A DNA stretch of 64,000 nucleotides from Lojkania enalia (Eukaryota > Ascomycota > Dothideomycetes > Pleosporales): NCBI GenBank assembly GCA_010094045.1, contig ML986597.1, positions 199,281 through 263,280 of the forward strand, in the 5' to 3' direction. Below the pieces are notes generated by a model. That model was given only the letters and a program-made list of their open reading frames with translations, was not told the origin of the DNA and did not search any database. This document shows, piece by piece, positions 49,473-62,263 of the stretch; positions within the stretch are counted from its first letter, which is position 1, and the number at the start of each line of letters is the position of its first letter. A program made the position numbers and the translations under genes.

Positions 49473-51038
49473 ATGCGTCTTCTAGAGCTTACAAGCAATG
49501 GCAAACTCCGCCCCACCAAGGACTTCGCTAAAGTTCCCCACTCCTACGCTATACTGTCGCATACTTGGGGACGCGATGATGAAGAGGTTACCTTTCAAGA
49601 CTTGTTAAATGGTTCTGGAGAGAGTAAAGCTGGGTATACAAAAATCAGATCATGCGGAGAACAGGCTGTTCGCGATGGCCTGCAGTACTTCTGGGCGGAC
49701 ACCTGCTGCATCGACAAGACAAACAGCGTCGAATTATCCGAAGCAATCAACTCAATGTACCGCTGGTATCAGAATGCTTACGTCTGCTACGTATACTTGT
49801 CAGATGTCGACACCGATCAGGACTTAGACCGGAGCAGATGGTTCAAACGGGGATGGACACTTCAGGAGCTTCTGGCTCCTCAGCACATGTTCTTCTTCAA
49901 CCGCGAATGGGAGAGAATGGACAATAGATCGAACTTGTCTCCTACCATTTCTCGGATCACAGGCATTCCTGCTCGAGTAATCTGGGACACATTCTCCGGG
50001 AATTATAGCGTTGCACAGGTCATATCATGGGCCGCAGGGCGAGAGACTACACGTGAAGAAGATATTGCCTACTGCCTTCTCGGGCTCCTCGGCGTCAACA
50101 TGCCGCTGATATATGGCGAAGGGTCACGGGCATTTGAGCGACTTCAGCATGAGTTCATGAGAACATCGACCGACCATTCGTTATTTAGCTGGGTGGGCCC
50201 TGGAATAGAACGAGGTCCATTCGCACAATCTCCTGAAGAGTTTCTGCATTGCAAGGACATCTCCATTGGGGAAAGCCACTCATTGGACTTCTCATTGACC
50301 AACAGAGGTTTACGCATTGACTTACCACTCATGAGACTTGAAGATGGGAACTTTGCTGCGGTTTTGGATGTATACGACCAGGACCACCGTAGATGCGCCA
50401 TTTATCTCAAAGAGCAGCGCGCTGGGGTGTATCGTCGGGTTCGCTGTACAGAGGAGCTTCACAAGGTCGGCCCTAGTGAGATGATACCCGCGCCAAAGAC
50501 CGTATACATCGAACCAGCCGTTCCCCGTATCCTTGGACGCGATCGGCCGCCGCCACAGGGGGATGAGCACTCAATTCGAATAGACTTCAGAGCCGCTTTG
50601 CTACAAGGCTTCTGCCTTGAACAGTACTACAGCATTGATGATCTGTTGAACAGGTGGAAGAGCTTGGATGATGGGACCTTAGTCCTTACTTTGATACGTA
50701 GCGGACAATATGCAGGCCTCTGGTTCAAGAATGCTAAGAGTGGAGATCAGTTCACTGTGGTTTTAGGGGTACACAACTGGAAAGCTTGGTTGGACATTAC
50801 TAATATTGGTGCGGATGAAACCTTGGAAAGCGTCGTGGATGAATACTACCACTTTCGCGAGACATGTTACGATGATAATCGGATATGCAGATGCGGAGCG
50901 CAATGGCAAAGTTTGCAACGTATAGCAAAACCACTTTTAGGTGGGCTATCAGTTCATGTTAGCTTTGACAGTATGGATTTGGAGCGCGAATTTATAGTAA
51001 AAATACTATTAGAATCGGTGGATGAAGGAAGGCATTAG
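49473..51038 (+). CDS. HET-domain protein (heterokaryon incompatibility type)
   Basis: Intact, intronless, 521 aa. The N-terminal HET domain (PF06985 type, residues about 1-220) shows all its blocks: MRLLEL at the start, YAILSHTWG (25-33), FWADTCCIDK (73-82), AINSMYRWY (91-99), SRWFKRGWTLQELLAP (121-136) and REEDIAYCLLGLLGV...LIYGEG (194-217). This arrangement matches the HET domain of HET-E/HET-D-like proteins, but no NACHT or WD40 part follows. The C-terminal 300 residues are of the type found after HET domains in many stand-alone fungal proteins, with a small Cys cluster (TCYDDNRICRCG) near residue 470. HET domains trigger cell death on non-self fusion in known cases; whether this one does is inference. 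No RIP-type stops, despite the RIPed surroundings. The ATG at 49473 is chosen because the family starts with MRLL. Confidence 0.9.
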   Translation: MRLLELTSNGKLRPTKDFAKVPHSYAILSHTWGRDDEEVTFQDLLNGSGESKAGYTKIRSCGEQAVRDGLQYFWADTCCIDKTNSVELSEAINSMYRWYQNAYVCYVYLSDVDTDQDLDRSRWFKRGWTLQELLAPQHMFFFNREWERMDNRSNLSPTISRITGIPARVIWDTFSGNYSVAQVISWAAGRETTREEDIAYCLLGLLGVNMPLIYGEGSRAFERLQHEFMRTSTDHSLFSWVGPGIERGPFAQSPEEFLHCKDISIGESHSLDFSLTNRGLRIDLPLMRLEDGNFAAVLDVYDQDHRRCAIYLKEQRAGVYRRVRCTEELHKVGPSEMIPAPKTVYIEPAVPRILGRDRPPPQGDEHSIRIDFRAALLQGFCLEQYYSIDDLLNRWKSLDDGTLVLTLIRSGQYAGLWFKNAKSGDQFTVVLGVHNWKAWLDITNIGADETLESVVDEYYHFRETCYDDNRICRCGAQWQSLQRIAKPLLGGLSVHVSFDSMDLEREFIVKILLESVDEGRH

Positions 51039-51083
51039 ATGGAAGGTAAACTTACCATCCCTCAGGCCTTCCATCTTAGATGC
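51032..51083. terminator. Hairpin at the HET stop codon, possible 3' end element
   Basis: AGATGGAAGG (51037-51046) pairs with CCTTCCATCT (51067-51076), extended by GCAT/ATGC outside. The stem begins within the stop codon TAG (51036-51038). It may shape the 3' UTR. Fungi do not use bacterial-type intrinsic terminators, so the role is open. Confidence 0.35.
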
Positions 51084-51132
51084 TTCTAATACACAAAAAG
51101 CAGTAGTTCTATAATTCCCTCCTTGGCTCTCA

Positions 51133-51291
51133 GCGCAGCTCCGCTGATGCTTGCGCAAATGCCTCTTTCCTTCCTAGGTAGCGCTCTGAGGCCCGAACCT
51201 TAGTCTGCTCGTCCTTCTCAAGTGACGCGGCAACGCGTACAAGGCCGTTCAAAAACCTCTCTCGCTTCTCCCCTCGTTGCCCTCGCCATTA
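51133..51291 (-). pseudogene. Possible C-terminal coding remnant, charged helix
   Basis: One minus-strand frame reads about 50 residues rich in Lys, Arg, Glu and Ala (segments RGEKRERFLNG, SLEKDEQTKVRASERYLG, KEAFAQASAEL) and ends at a TGA; upstream it meets a stop. It looks like an amphipathic or coiled-coil tail of a larger protein, with no RIP damage. I cannot name the family, and chance is possible. Confidence 0.25.
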
Positions 51292-51429
51292 ACCAGCAAG
51301 TGCGACTGCAACCGCATGGAGCAAGCAATATCGATCCACCAGAACCAAGGGCCGTAGAAGGATGCCGAAGAGCTAGAGGTGCAAGTAATAGAGACAAGCA
51401 AGACAAAGCTTAGAGTAGACTATCCCGAC

Positions 51430-52839
51430 ACGCTAACTAGCATTAAGAATCTTGTATTTACATAGAAAGGATAAGGTTATAATATAGAAGCTATTAGATT
51501 TATAGGAGACTATATACAGTTATACTATTATACTCTAGATATTAACTATCTATATTATATATCTTCTTTAATAATATTTACTAGATAAGTAGTAGAGTAA
51601 ATAGACGTTAGTTATTTAGTATTAAATAACAAATTATAGAGAATATTATTATAAATAAGAAATAGTATATATACTTAAAAAGTACTTTAAAAAGTTATAC
51701 TTATAGTTAATCTATTAGTATAGTATTAATAACTAAGCTAGAATTTTACTACTATTAGTAGGGAGAATAGTTAACTTATATTAGAATAGACTTTATAGAA
51801 GAGCTATTAAACGTTTTTAAAAGTAAGATTAGAGTATAAATAGTTACTACTAAAAGTTTAATAGTAATATTATACGTACTATATAATTATAAGGTTAATC
51901 TTACTGTAATAGGTTAAATCCTAAAAGTACGAGTAATTTTAATATAGGGGCTATTACTACTTTTTAACATCTCGCCTATATTAAGATTATAATAAAATCT
52001 TAGTCCTATTTAACTAAAGGTCTAACAGTTATTATAGATATATTATAGCTTAATAATAGAGTAGAACGTGCGAGATTATTTTATACTAGTTAGAATTAGT
52101 ACTTACTTCCGCTAAAAGTACTAATTAGTATAGCAGCTCTATATAAATTTACCTGTAATAGTATATATAAAGCTAATAATAACTTCTAAATATTAGAATA
52201 AGGTTTTAAAACTAGTATAAGGCTAGTTTATAAAAATTCGGAGCGAAAAAGACGTAGTATTAGTACTATAAGATAGGAAATCTATTATACTACGCGAGAA
52301 AATACTTTATAAATTAAGTATAAAGGCTATAATATAAATATAATTTTTAGGTAGAAGGGATTATAGAGATTTAGAATTAACTACTCTAGATTATTTTTAT
52401 AGAATTTTAGTAATATTTATTATATATATAAGCTTTCTAGCTACTAAAAGTTAAGGTACCCTTTATTTATCTTGCTATATAGTATATCTCGCTATATAGT
52501 AGCTAACGTTAATATTTCTTCCTAAGTCTATAATACTGGCAGTAGATACTACTAAAAGTAAATACTATATTATATTTATCTTATCTTTAATAGTAAGTTA
52601 TACTTAAATATAACTAGATACTAAAGCTAATATATTTCTTAACTCCTCTTTAAATTAGTTAGATTATTAGATACTAAATTAAATCTTTTAAATCTCTATC
52701 TATAACTCTTCTATAAGATAGATAGGTATCTACTAGGATCTAAAGCTAATAAATAATATAACTCTAATAAAATATATATTCTAGCATATTTTAACTCTAT
52801 ATATAATATAAAGAATAGAAACTAACTATTAAGAAGGTC
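51430..52839. other. AT-rich RIPed repeat, unclassified
   Basis: Strongly AT-rich with no CpA and no open frame. It does not align with the other elements in the window. TCTTGCTATATAGTATATC and TCGCTATATAGTAGC form a short direct repeat at about 52467-52504. Probably an old transposon remnant bordering island 2. Confidence 0.45.
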
Positions 52840-53034
52840 TGACAATATAATAGGATTAGATATAATAAGAATCTATTATTATTAAAGCTAGAGAAAGAGA
52901 AGAGAAGGTATATAGTAGTAAGATACATATTATTTACTTACTTTAGTCTAGATAGGTACAGGGTTATATAAGAGCAACTACTATTATAGTATTATAGGAA
53001 TAGGACCGAGTTATAGGCCGGGACCTTTATAATA
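52840..53034 (-). repeat. 3' LTR of Gypsy G
   Basis: 195 bp. On the minus strand it runs from TATTATAAAGGTCCCGG to ATATTGTCA, giving TG...CA ends after RIP correction, directly after the polypurine tract. The partner LTR lies outside the window, so the length is inferred from these ends alone. Confidence 0.6.
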
Positions 53035-55067
53035 TTCCCCTCCTCCTCCTTCTCTTCTTCTAATACTAAGTTGTACGGATAAGTAGTTCTTTAGTAAAGT
53101 TCCGTTCTATATCCCGTTCGAATTCTCCTAGAGCGATTATATTTTTATAATTACCCTAGTCATTCTATAAGAATATAGTATAACTAGTCTACTTATAAAG
53201 GAACTACTATTTTAGGCCGCTTCTCTTCTTACTAATTACTCGTACATCTTAGATTTTCTTAAGCTCTTATTTATCTTCGTTTCTAATGCTGATTAGCGCT
53301 AGTTAATAGTCGTCCTATATTTAACTTAGTAATGGGTCTTAAGCGATAGAGTAAAGTAGTATTATATAGAAGATATTATAAATTTCTAATAAGGTATCTA
53401 GTTAGTATATATTTCGTCTAATAGTCTTATTAACTATATATTATTAATAGAGCTTATAAAGCTTCTTTTTTCTTATAGGGTCTATCTTAATATTACGTAT
53501 ATTAAGCTAAACTTTATCTTCTAATTAGTATTATAGTATAGGATCCCTTATATAATTGTAAATTTTTTACTACTATTATTATATATAAGCTATTATTACT
53601 TATATAAATTCGACGTAGTCTTTTAGTTTACTAATAATCTATTTTACTATATAAATAGAGTCTCTAGACTATTCTATTAGCAGCTTCTCTTCTAGTTATA
53701 TAAACTCTCTTAAGTTTAAATAATAGTTATAAGTAAGAAAGAATAGGTTAACTCCTATAGAGGAAGTATTTCTAATACTAACAGTAATCTAAGCTAGTAG
53801 TAGCTATAAATTCTAATTATCTTAGTAGTAGTTATAATAGTAGTAGAGAAGCTTTTTAAGTAGCTAGTTTATACGCTTTATACTTCTATTAGTCTCTAGA
53901 TAGTATACTATTAATAGCCTTTACTTAATCTTAAGAATTTAGTATATATATATCTATACGCCTTATATAAACTACTCTCCTCTATTAGAAACTATTACTT
54001 ATAGGAGCCTATAATATACTATAAAATACTTGATAAACTTATTAGCTAATATTTAACTCTTAAGGTCTAGAACGGTAATAAAGAGTACTCTTTTACTTAA
54101 ACGGTTTATAATAATAAGAATATTCTTATTATTATATATAGTTTTTAGTAAATTAATAATATAGTCTATTAAAATTTCTAACTATACCCTTTTAGGGACT
54201 AGAAAAGGATATAATAGACTTTTTTTTCTAGAACGCTAAACTATATTTCTACTATAAAAGTAGTAATTTTATATAAAGTATTTAATATCTACTACTATTC
54301 TAGGTTAAAAATAGTATCGTAATATTAACCTAATTATAATATTCTTATTAGAGTAGCTAGCTAAGTAAGAGTTATAAGTATCTTAGATTAGCTTTATATA
54401 AAGTAGCTCGCTTTTAAGAACTTAAGTATATTCTCTCTATATTAATCTATCTCCTAGAACTAAGAAGTTAGATAGGCTAATCCTAAGGTAATAGAGGATT
54501 TCTAGAAGTATTCTCTCTTCTACTTTAGTAGTATAGAGAAGTATAGTATACGTCTTATCTTTTTCTTAAGTATCTTACTATAAGATTTCTATTAGTATTT
54601 ACTACTTCTTATATAATATCTTAGTTATAAACTCTCCTTTATTTATAGATTTCTCCCCTAATATAGAGTTTTCTAGGGCAACTACCTCTACCTAATTATT
54701 AGGAGTATCTTTAGTACGCTAGTTTCTAGTTTATATAAGAGCTATATAAATCCTATTCTTAAAATTAGACGGTCTAAAGAGTTGGCTAATTCTTTTCTAG
54801 ATCTACTTATTATTAGCTTTTTTAGGAGATCCTAATCGTGATATAAGAAAGTATTAACTAGAATATTAAACTTACCCAGCTTATATTTAAACTAGAAGTT
54901 AAACTAGGTAAAAAATACTACTTACTTTACCTAATATTTAGAGAGCTTCTATATCTTAGTAAAGTATTTTAGGTTATAATAATCTATATAAACTATAAAG
55001 TATATAAATAGTTTTAAAAACTTCTCTTAATTCTCGAGATATTATATAACTATTAGTAATTCCTTAT

Positions 55068-55346
55068 TATAATAATGCGAAGAAATCGCTCTATAAAAAG
55101 CTTTATATATAATTTTATCCTAAAGCTTTTTACTTATCTTATTCTACCCCTAGCTCCACCCCTTTTCCTATCTATATATAGTTATATACTCCCTTATAAG
55201 TAGTTTAGTAGTTCTTTTATATCCTTTTATATAAGGCCTATAGATGTTAATAGAATTCTTAGGTCTTTAAACCCTTATATACTCCTATATACCTCTAAAT
55301 AGATTTATACTATATTTAGACCTATTATCTTACCTATACTATTATA
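55068..55346 (+). repeat. 5' LTR of Gypsy copy C
   Basis: 279 bp, from TATAATAATGCG to CTATTATA, preceded by CTTAT. Confidence 0.9.
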
Positions 55347-58300
55347 TTATATAGAAGATCTTAATACTACTAGTAATAGTCTCTTTAATAATATTATATT
55401 AATTATTTATTTAACTATATTTAAGTTTAAGATATACCTAATTTAGTTTAAATTATAATACTTATATACTATTATATTAAGTTATTTAGTTATTTAGATA
55501 GAATTTTAGAGATCTTCTATTAATTAAAGTCTTTAGGTTTAAAACTTCCTATCCTCTATAATTAGGATTGTTTTTAGAAAAGCTATGTAGAGTACACCTA
55601 GGTAGAAACTTAGAGACTATTAATAACCTATTAGAATTAGAGGTAACCGCTAATATTTAACTATAATTTACCTTCTAATTCCTATACTAGAACTAATATA
55701 TATATAAGTTGTAGTAAGAGTAAACTTCTATCTATATATGTAAAATAACTGTTACTTCTTATAAAGGGCCCTATAATAGGCGGACCCTTCTCTATAGGGC
55801 TTATAATAAAGAATCTATCTAATTTAGAGGAAAATTAGAGTAAACTAACCTTTAAAAAATAAATTACAATTTTATAAGAGAAGATTATATACTTAATATA
55901 ATAGAGAACTATTAGTTCTAATTAACCTTTATAAACTACTAAATTAGAACTAATAATATATTAAGAAACTTTTATAACTCCCCTAGTAAGAAACCTCTTA
56001 ACTACCTCTAAACCGCCTTAAGTCTACTTTATTAAATATATATCTAAGATTAAAAGCTTTATAGATAGTAGTACACTAATATTTAAATAATAGTAAGCCT
56101 TAATCTTAAACTAACTTAAGATTAATATAGATTACTATTAAATAGAGTATATACGTATAGTATTAGTATAAAAATATACCTCTAATACTATAAAAGAGTA
56201 TTTAGAGCTAAAATACCTAGTTAAATTAGACTAGTATTAGTTTAAGAATACTAAAGAAATAATTTTACTTCTACAATTATATTTTATTATAGGTAATAAA
56301 GAGATAGAGGTATAATAGGCGTTTTAGGTCCTAAAGATAAATAAGGGAGAAGTATTCTTAACTTTTAAAGCTTACTTTATTAGTATAACTATTAGAGGAT
56401 TTGTATCCTAATTTAAATAGTTCTTCTACTTATAGGATAAGATTCTCCCTAGTTTAAAGATACTAAACCTTAGCTAAGTTTATATAGAAAGACTTCTTTA
56501 ATACTATAGTCGCCTACTTAATAGCCTATAATATAGAAAGGAGGAGTATTCTTAACCTTCTAGAATAAACTATTAGCTTATAAGTTACAGCTAAAACAAA
56601 TTTAGATTAGTATTAGAAGGCTTCTAAAAGTTTATCTAAAGTAATTTATAATCTAATATCGTTCTAATCTATTCTAGTATTAATACCTTATTCTACTATA
56701 ATCGCTTCCTAATAATCTAATAAGACTCCTATATTTGAAAGGTATATAACCTTAGGTAATTACTATAATTATAGTAAAGTAGAATACTTTATAAACGAAT
56801 ATATAGTTCTTAAAGTATAAAAGATAGAGGTTAAATAAGAGAAGATTAAAGAAGAAGAGTTTCTAGACGTAAATAAGTACTACCTAGATAGTTCTTAGGT
56901 AGGAAATCAAAACGCTTAGAAAAACTCTCTATTCTAGACTTAAATAAATATAACTTATTAAATATCGATTTATCGTATTTATTTAGAGGAAAGTACTTTT
57001 AAATCCCTACTATTCTATATTTAAAAGGTATTAGTATATAACTAAATACTTTTATTAATATAAACACCTAAAGCTTCCTATTTCTTAATTTTATAGTAGT
57101 TAAATTACTCTCCTAAACTCTATATATATTAATATAGTATTTACTCTTTAAAATTACTATTAAAGATTTTTAGGACTAAATCTAAACCCTAGTTAATTAG
57201 TATATCTACTTATACCTATAAATTAATAGGAGAATTATCTAAAACTATCTATTTATTATTATAGATTTAGGTATTTAGAATTATATTATTAGTATTAAAT
57301 AGTTATATTATTTTTAACTCTAGCTAGATACGGATAAGAATTAGATTATATAGCCCTCTAAATATTCTACTATTTATAATCCTTTACCTCCTCTTCTTAT
57401 ATAATTAACTTAGCTAGTATATAATAAAAAGGTAGAGTTAGATATTTAGTAACACGACGCTCTATAGGAAAAGAACTAGTATTAGTAGTTCTATAGTTTA
57501 ACTATCTATTATATTAAAAGTCTATTAAAACTACTAAAATTATATTAGTTTCTTATAGTTTATAGTTTAAATAAGTTTAAAGCTTCTGTATACTTGTATA
57601 TAATAAAGTCTAAACCTAATCTAAAGAAAGTCTATTCTCTTATTATTACTTTTATCTTAGCTAATACTTTCTACTTTAATATGAAGAGGAAAGAGAACGA
57701 GTTTTTCTCTATATTTTTATACGAAATCGAGTAGTTGATTAAAGATAAATAAGCTCTAAAGCTAGAAAATAAGGCTGAAAATAAAGTACTAGTAAATCTC
57801 TAATTACTATCTAAATATTATAAGTATTAAGATATATTTAATAAAACTATAGCTTATTAATTACTAGAATACTACTCTTATAATTATAAGATTATTCTTA
57901 TAAAACTCCTCTTTAATAGTTATAGCCTATTATATAAGTAGAATATTAAGGAGTTAGAGATAACTTAGAAGTATATTATAGATAATCTATAGTATAGGTA
58001 TATTAAGTAGAGTTAGAGCTCTTTTATATTTCTAATCCTTTATATTTATAAACCTAATAGTAATTTATATATCTATATAGATTATTATAAACTTAATATT
58101 CTTATCTATAAGAATATATATCTAATACTATATATAGATAAACTTCTATTTAAATCTACTAAAGTAGTAATCTTTACTAAGTTTAATATTTATATAGCTT
58201 TTAATAAGATTAGAATAGACTTTAGTTTTAAGAAATATACTACCTTTTAGACTTAATATAGAACTTATAAGTATAAAATTCTACCTTTTAAATTATATAA

Positions 58301-61300
58301 TAGTCTAGTAACTTACTAGTACTATATAAATAATATATTAATCGACTACCTAGATAACTTCTATATTATTTACTTAGATAATATTCTTATCTATTTTAAA
58401 GATAAGGTAATATATATTATTTATATTAAGAAAGTTCTTAAGAAATTATATTAAGTAGAGTTATAAGTTAATATTAAGAAGAGTAAATTCTATATTATCT
58501 AAACTAAATACTTTAGCTATATTCTATTAAATAAAAGTTTTAAGATTAATCTAGAGAAGGTAGAAGTACTATATAACTAATAGCTATCTATTATTATAAT
58601 AGGTGTAAAATCCTTCTTAGGTTTTACTAGATTCTATTAATAGTTTATACTAGATTTCTCGTATATTATAAAGCTAATTATTATATTATAGAACCTTATA
58701 TCCTTTTTTATATAGATTTTTAAATGTAATATTACCTTTAAGAAATTATAGTTAGCCCTATTAAGTATACCTATACTCTACTACTTTAACCCTATATTAG
58801 AAATAAAAATAGAAACTAATATTTTTAATAGAGTAGTTATAAGAGTACTATTATAAAAATATTCTAATAGAAAATAGTATCTTATAACGTTTTATAGTAA
58901 AGTTCTATCTAGTTTAGAACTGAACTAGAAGATTTATAATAAGAAACTGTTTATAATTATTACTATATTTAAGTAATAGAGGGTAGAATTTACTTTTATA
59001 GCTACTAGAACTCTAGTATATATTAATTATTACTTACTTAAATATTTTATAATTATAAAGATACTTAATACTTATTAGATTTATTAGACTAAGGAATTAG
59101 CTTAGTATTAGTTCTAAATCGAGTATACCCTAGGTAAAAATAATACTAGAGTAGATATTTTTAGCTATTATAAATAAGATATAAAAAACTTAAAAATAGT
59201 TCAAACTAATAACTAGTTAAGAGTCCTATTTAAACTATATTAACTTTACCTTTAAATTAATACTAAATTAGTTTAGTTCTATATTATTTAAATAATAACT
59301 TAAGTAGTTATATTAAATATTATTAAAGGTTAGAAGTAGGTTATATTACTAGACTTTCTAGAGTTAATCGATATATTACTATAGGAAAAATAAGCCTCCT
59401 TTATATAAGAATATACTCTTTTACCCTATAAGTATTAGATAGAGAATAGACTACTTTTCTACGATAATTATTTATATATTCTATTAGATTTAGACTTTTA
59501 TATATAACTTTTATAAGAGGTTTATAATTAAATATCCTTTATATACTTAAGTACTATTAAAACCTATTAGTTACTATTCTAGAAGTACTACTAGAAGGGT
59601 ATAAAGGCTACTTATAAACAATATATACGGAATTATATCTTATACTATAAAACTTATCTAATATAAACTTAAACCCTAGATTTTATCTACCTACTTTTTA
59701 TATTAAATTAACTAATATAATACCTATATATTAACTTTAAAAATTTCTCTATAGATAAGTTTAGATATAATTAGATTATAGTAGTAATTAATTACCTATT
59801 TAAATAAGCTATATCTATTCTCTACTATTATATAATTAATATACAGAGAATAGCTAAATTATTTATTTAATAGATATACGACTTTAACTATACGTTTAAA
59901 ACTATTATTTTAGATTAAGAACTTTAGTTTATATCTAGTTTCTAGTCTAAATTCTACTATATTTTAGGCGTAAAGATTAAACTATCTACTACTTATTATA
60001 AAAAGACTAATAGATAGATAGAGATTATAAACAAGTATATTAATTAGAAACTATACTCTTTTATATCCTTCTACTAGAATAATTAGAGTTCTCTATTACT
60101 TATAATTAACCGAGTATAAATAACTCTACTCTATATAACTATTAGAATATCTCTATATTAGATTTTATATAGATTTAAATCTTATTAGAGTTAAAATTAG
60201 AAATATTCTATTAATTCTATTATTATAATAGATAAATTAAATTATAAAAATGCTTTAGCTCTAGTAACTTATATATATATAGTCTAGGAAACCGTAAAGA
60301 CTAATATTAAAAAGGTTTAGAATTATATATAATCTATTATTAACTATTACTAGTAACTAATTAATTAGTAGATTAGTAATATAATCTACTTAAATACTAA
60401 GAACTTTACGGTCTAAAGACTAAGTTAAAAGCTATCCGATTAATAGAAGGGCCCTTTTAAAGTACTAGAATAGGTTAGAAACTTATACTATTTATAGTTA
60501 CTTCTAAGATTAAGAATATATAATATTTTCGTACTAAACCTACTATATAAAAACTTCTAAGACTTTTTACTAGGATAAGAAGTTCTAAAACCACCCGCTA
60601 TCGCTATTAAGGGGGTAGAAGAGTAGGAGGTTAAGAAAATACTAGCTAGTAAGTTATATTATAAAACCCTTAAATACTATATAAAATAGATAGAATATAA
60701 TTCTAATCTAGTCTAATATAAAGTCTTAAATTTTATAGGTTTACTTTATAAGTTAAAAGCTTTTTATAATAAGCATCTAAATTAGCTAGGACCTCTAAAA
60801 GCTCTAACTAAATAGATTAAAGTATATAAGAATAGTATAAAGAATATAAATTATCTAGTAGACAATAATATAGAAGAGTTAAGTAGTAGATTAGAAAACT
60901 AAATTATAGGCCTAAAATTACTCCTCTATAATATCTAGAGAGTCTAATAGTAGGCTATTAGATACTTTCTTAGTTCTCTTCTCTTCTACTCTCCTTTCTT
61001 TTTCTTCCCTTTAGACTTCTCTTAAATCTCCTCTATTTTATCTTTAACCGCCTAAAAGCGCTGTAATATTAGTTTAAAAGCTAGATATTAAAGTCTTTAA
61101 AGCTAAAACCTAATAGAGTAATTTAGTACTCTAGTAGAATAAAGCTACCTAAATACTAGCTTTAAAAAGGCTAGCTTTCTAACTTTTTATAATTTAAGCT
61201 ATAAGTACTAGACTATAAATAGATTTTAAAATAGCCTTAAAAGCTACTTTTTTATTCTTCTTATCTCCTATGTATTAGGCTACTACCTATAGTTTAAGAT

Positions 61301-61984
61301 AGCCTTAGAGGACTAGAAACTCCTCTTTATAATAGGAGGGGATCTATAAATATATTAGTAGTAAGTATCTTACTAGTATTAGATACAATTTATACGAGGT
61401 TATACTTTTTATTTTATAAGGTATAATACTCGCATTTTTTTAATCTTAGGAACTAAAAGGTAAATATTATATATTACCTACAGGCGAGCGCGTATATAAT
61501 TTAGAGGTAAATAATTTAAAAGACTTTTAAAGAAGCTTTAGAAGGTAGATAGAATAGTATATTAATTAATTTTTTTTCTATAAGATGTTAGTAATACTTT
61601 AATAATTAACGGTTCTAGAGACGTATAATAATATATATAGAGTAGAAGTTGTTATTTAGTTAAAGAAGCTTCGTTAATAGTAATCTAGTAATATACTAAG
61701 ACTAGTAAATGCTTATTACTATATGCGATAAAATTGTAATATTAATAAACTATTATAATAATAGTTACTAGCTAATATATAGGTTAATTATGCTTACTAT
61801 AAAAACCTAACTTAAGATTATATTAATATATAAACGTATCTTTATAGGTAACTATATATATTAGCTTTTACTAATAAATACTTCTTTAAAGAAATTTCTT
61901 TACACTAGAACCTATCTATAATAGCCCTAATTCCCTCCTAAACTAGTATAGATAGGAACTATTAGCCTATAAAAAGAGAGATAG

Positions 61985-62263
61985 TATAATAATATAAAGA
62001 AATTGTTTTATAAAAAGCTTTATATATAATCTTATTCTAAAGCTTTTTACTTATCTTATTCTACCCCCAGCTCCACCTCTTTTTCTATCCGTATATAGTT
62101 ATATACTCTCTTATAAGTAGTTTAGTAGTTCTTCTATATTCTTTTATATAAGGCCTATAAGTATTAATAGAATTCTTAGGTTCTTAAACCTCTATATACT
62201 TTTATATACCTTTAAGTAGATTTATACTATATTCGGACCTATTATCTTACCTACGCTATTATA
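61985..62263 (+). repeat. 3' LTR of Gypsy copy C
   Basis: 279-bp direct repeat of the 5' LTR, preceded by a purine run (AAAAAGAGAGATAG) and followed by CTTAT. Confidence 0.9.

Larger units (their letters stand above)
55068..62263 (+). mobile_element. Gypsy family 1, copy C (complete, most heavily RIPed)
   Basis: 7196 bp with 279-bp LTRs, flanked by CTTAT (55063-55067 and 62264-62268), inserted in the RNase H part of Gypsy G. It is co-linear with copy B throughout: gag knuckle near 56765, reverse transcriptase near 58180-58400, integrase near 59700-60060, chromodomain near 60615-60730. It has far fewer C and G remaining than copies A or B; for example the chromodomain core KWVGY of the others is also mutated here. 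No intact frame. Confidence 0.92.

Noticed and set aside
7690..51450. Starship-type giant transposon carrying the HET gene and metabolic genes as cargo
   Set aside because: No tyrosine-recombinase (DUF3435) captain gene or relic recognised, and the sequence between the islands is fully explained by ordinary nested transposons.
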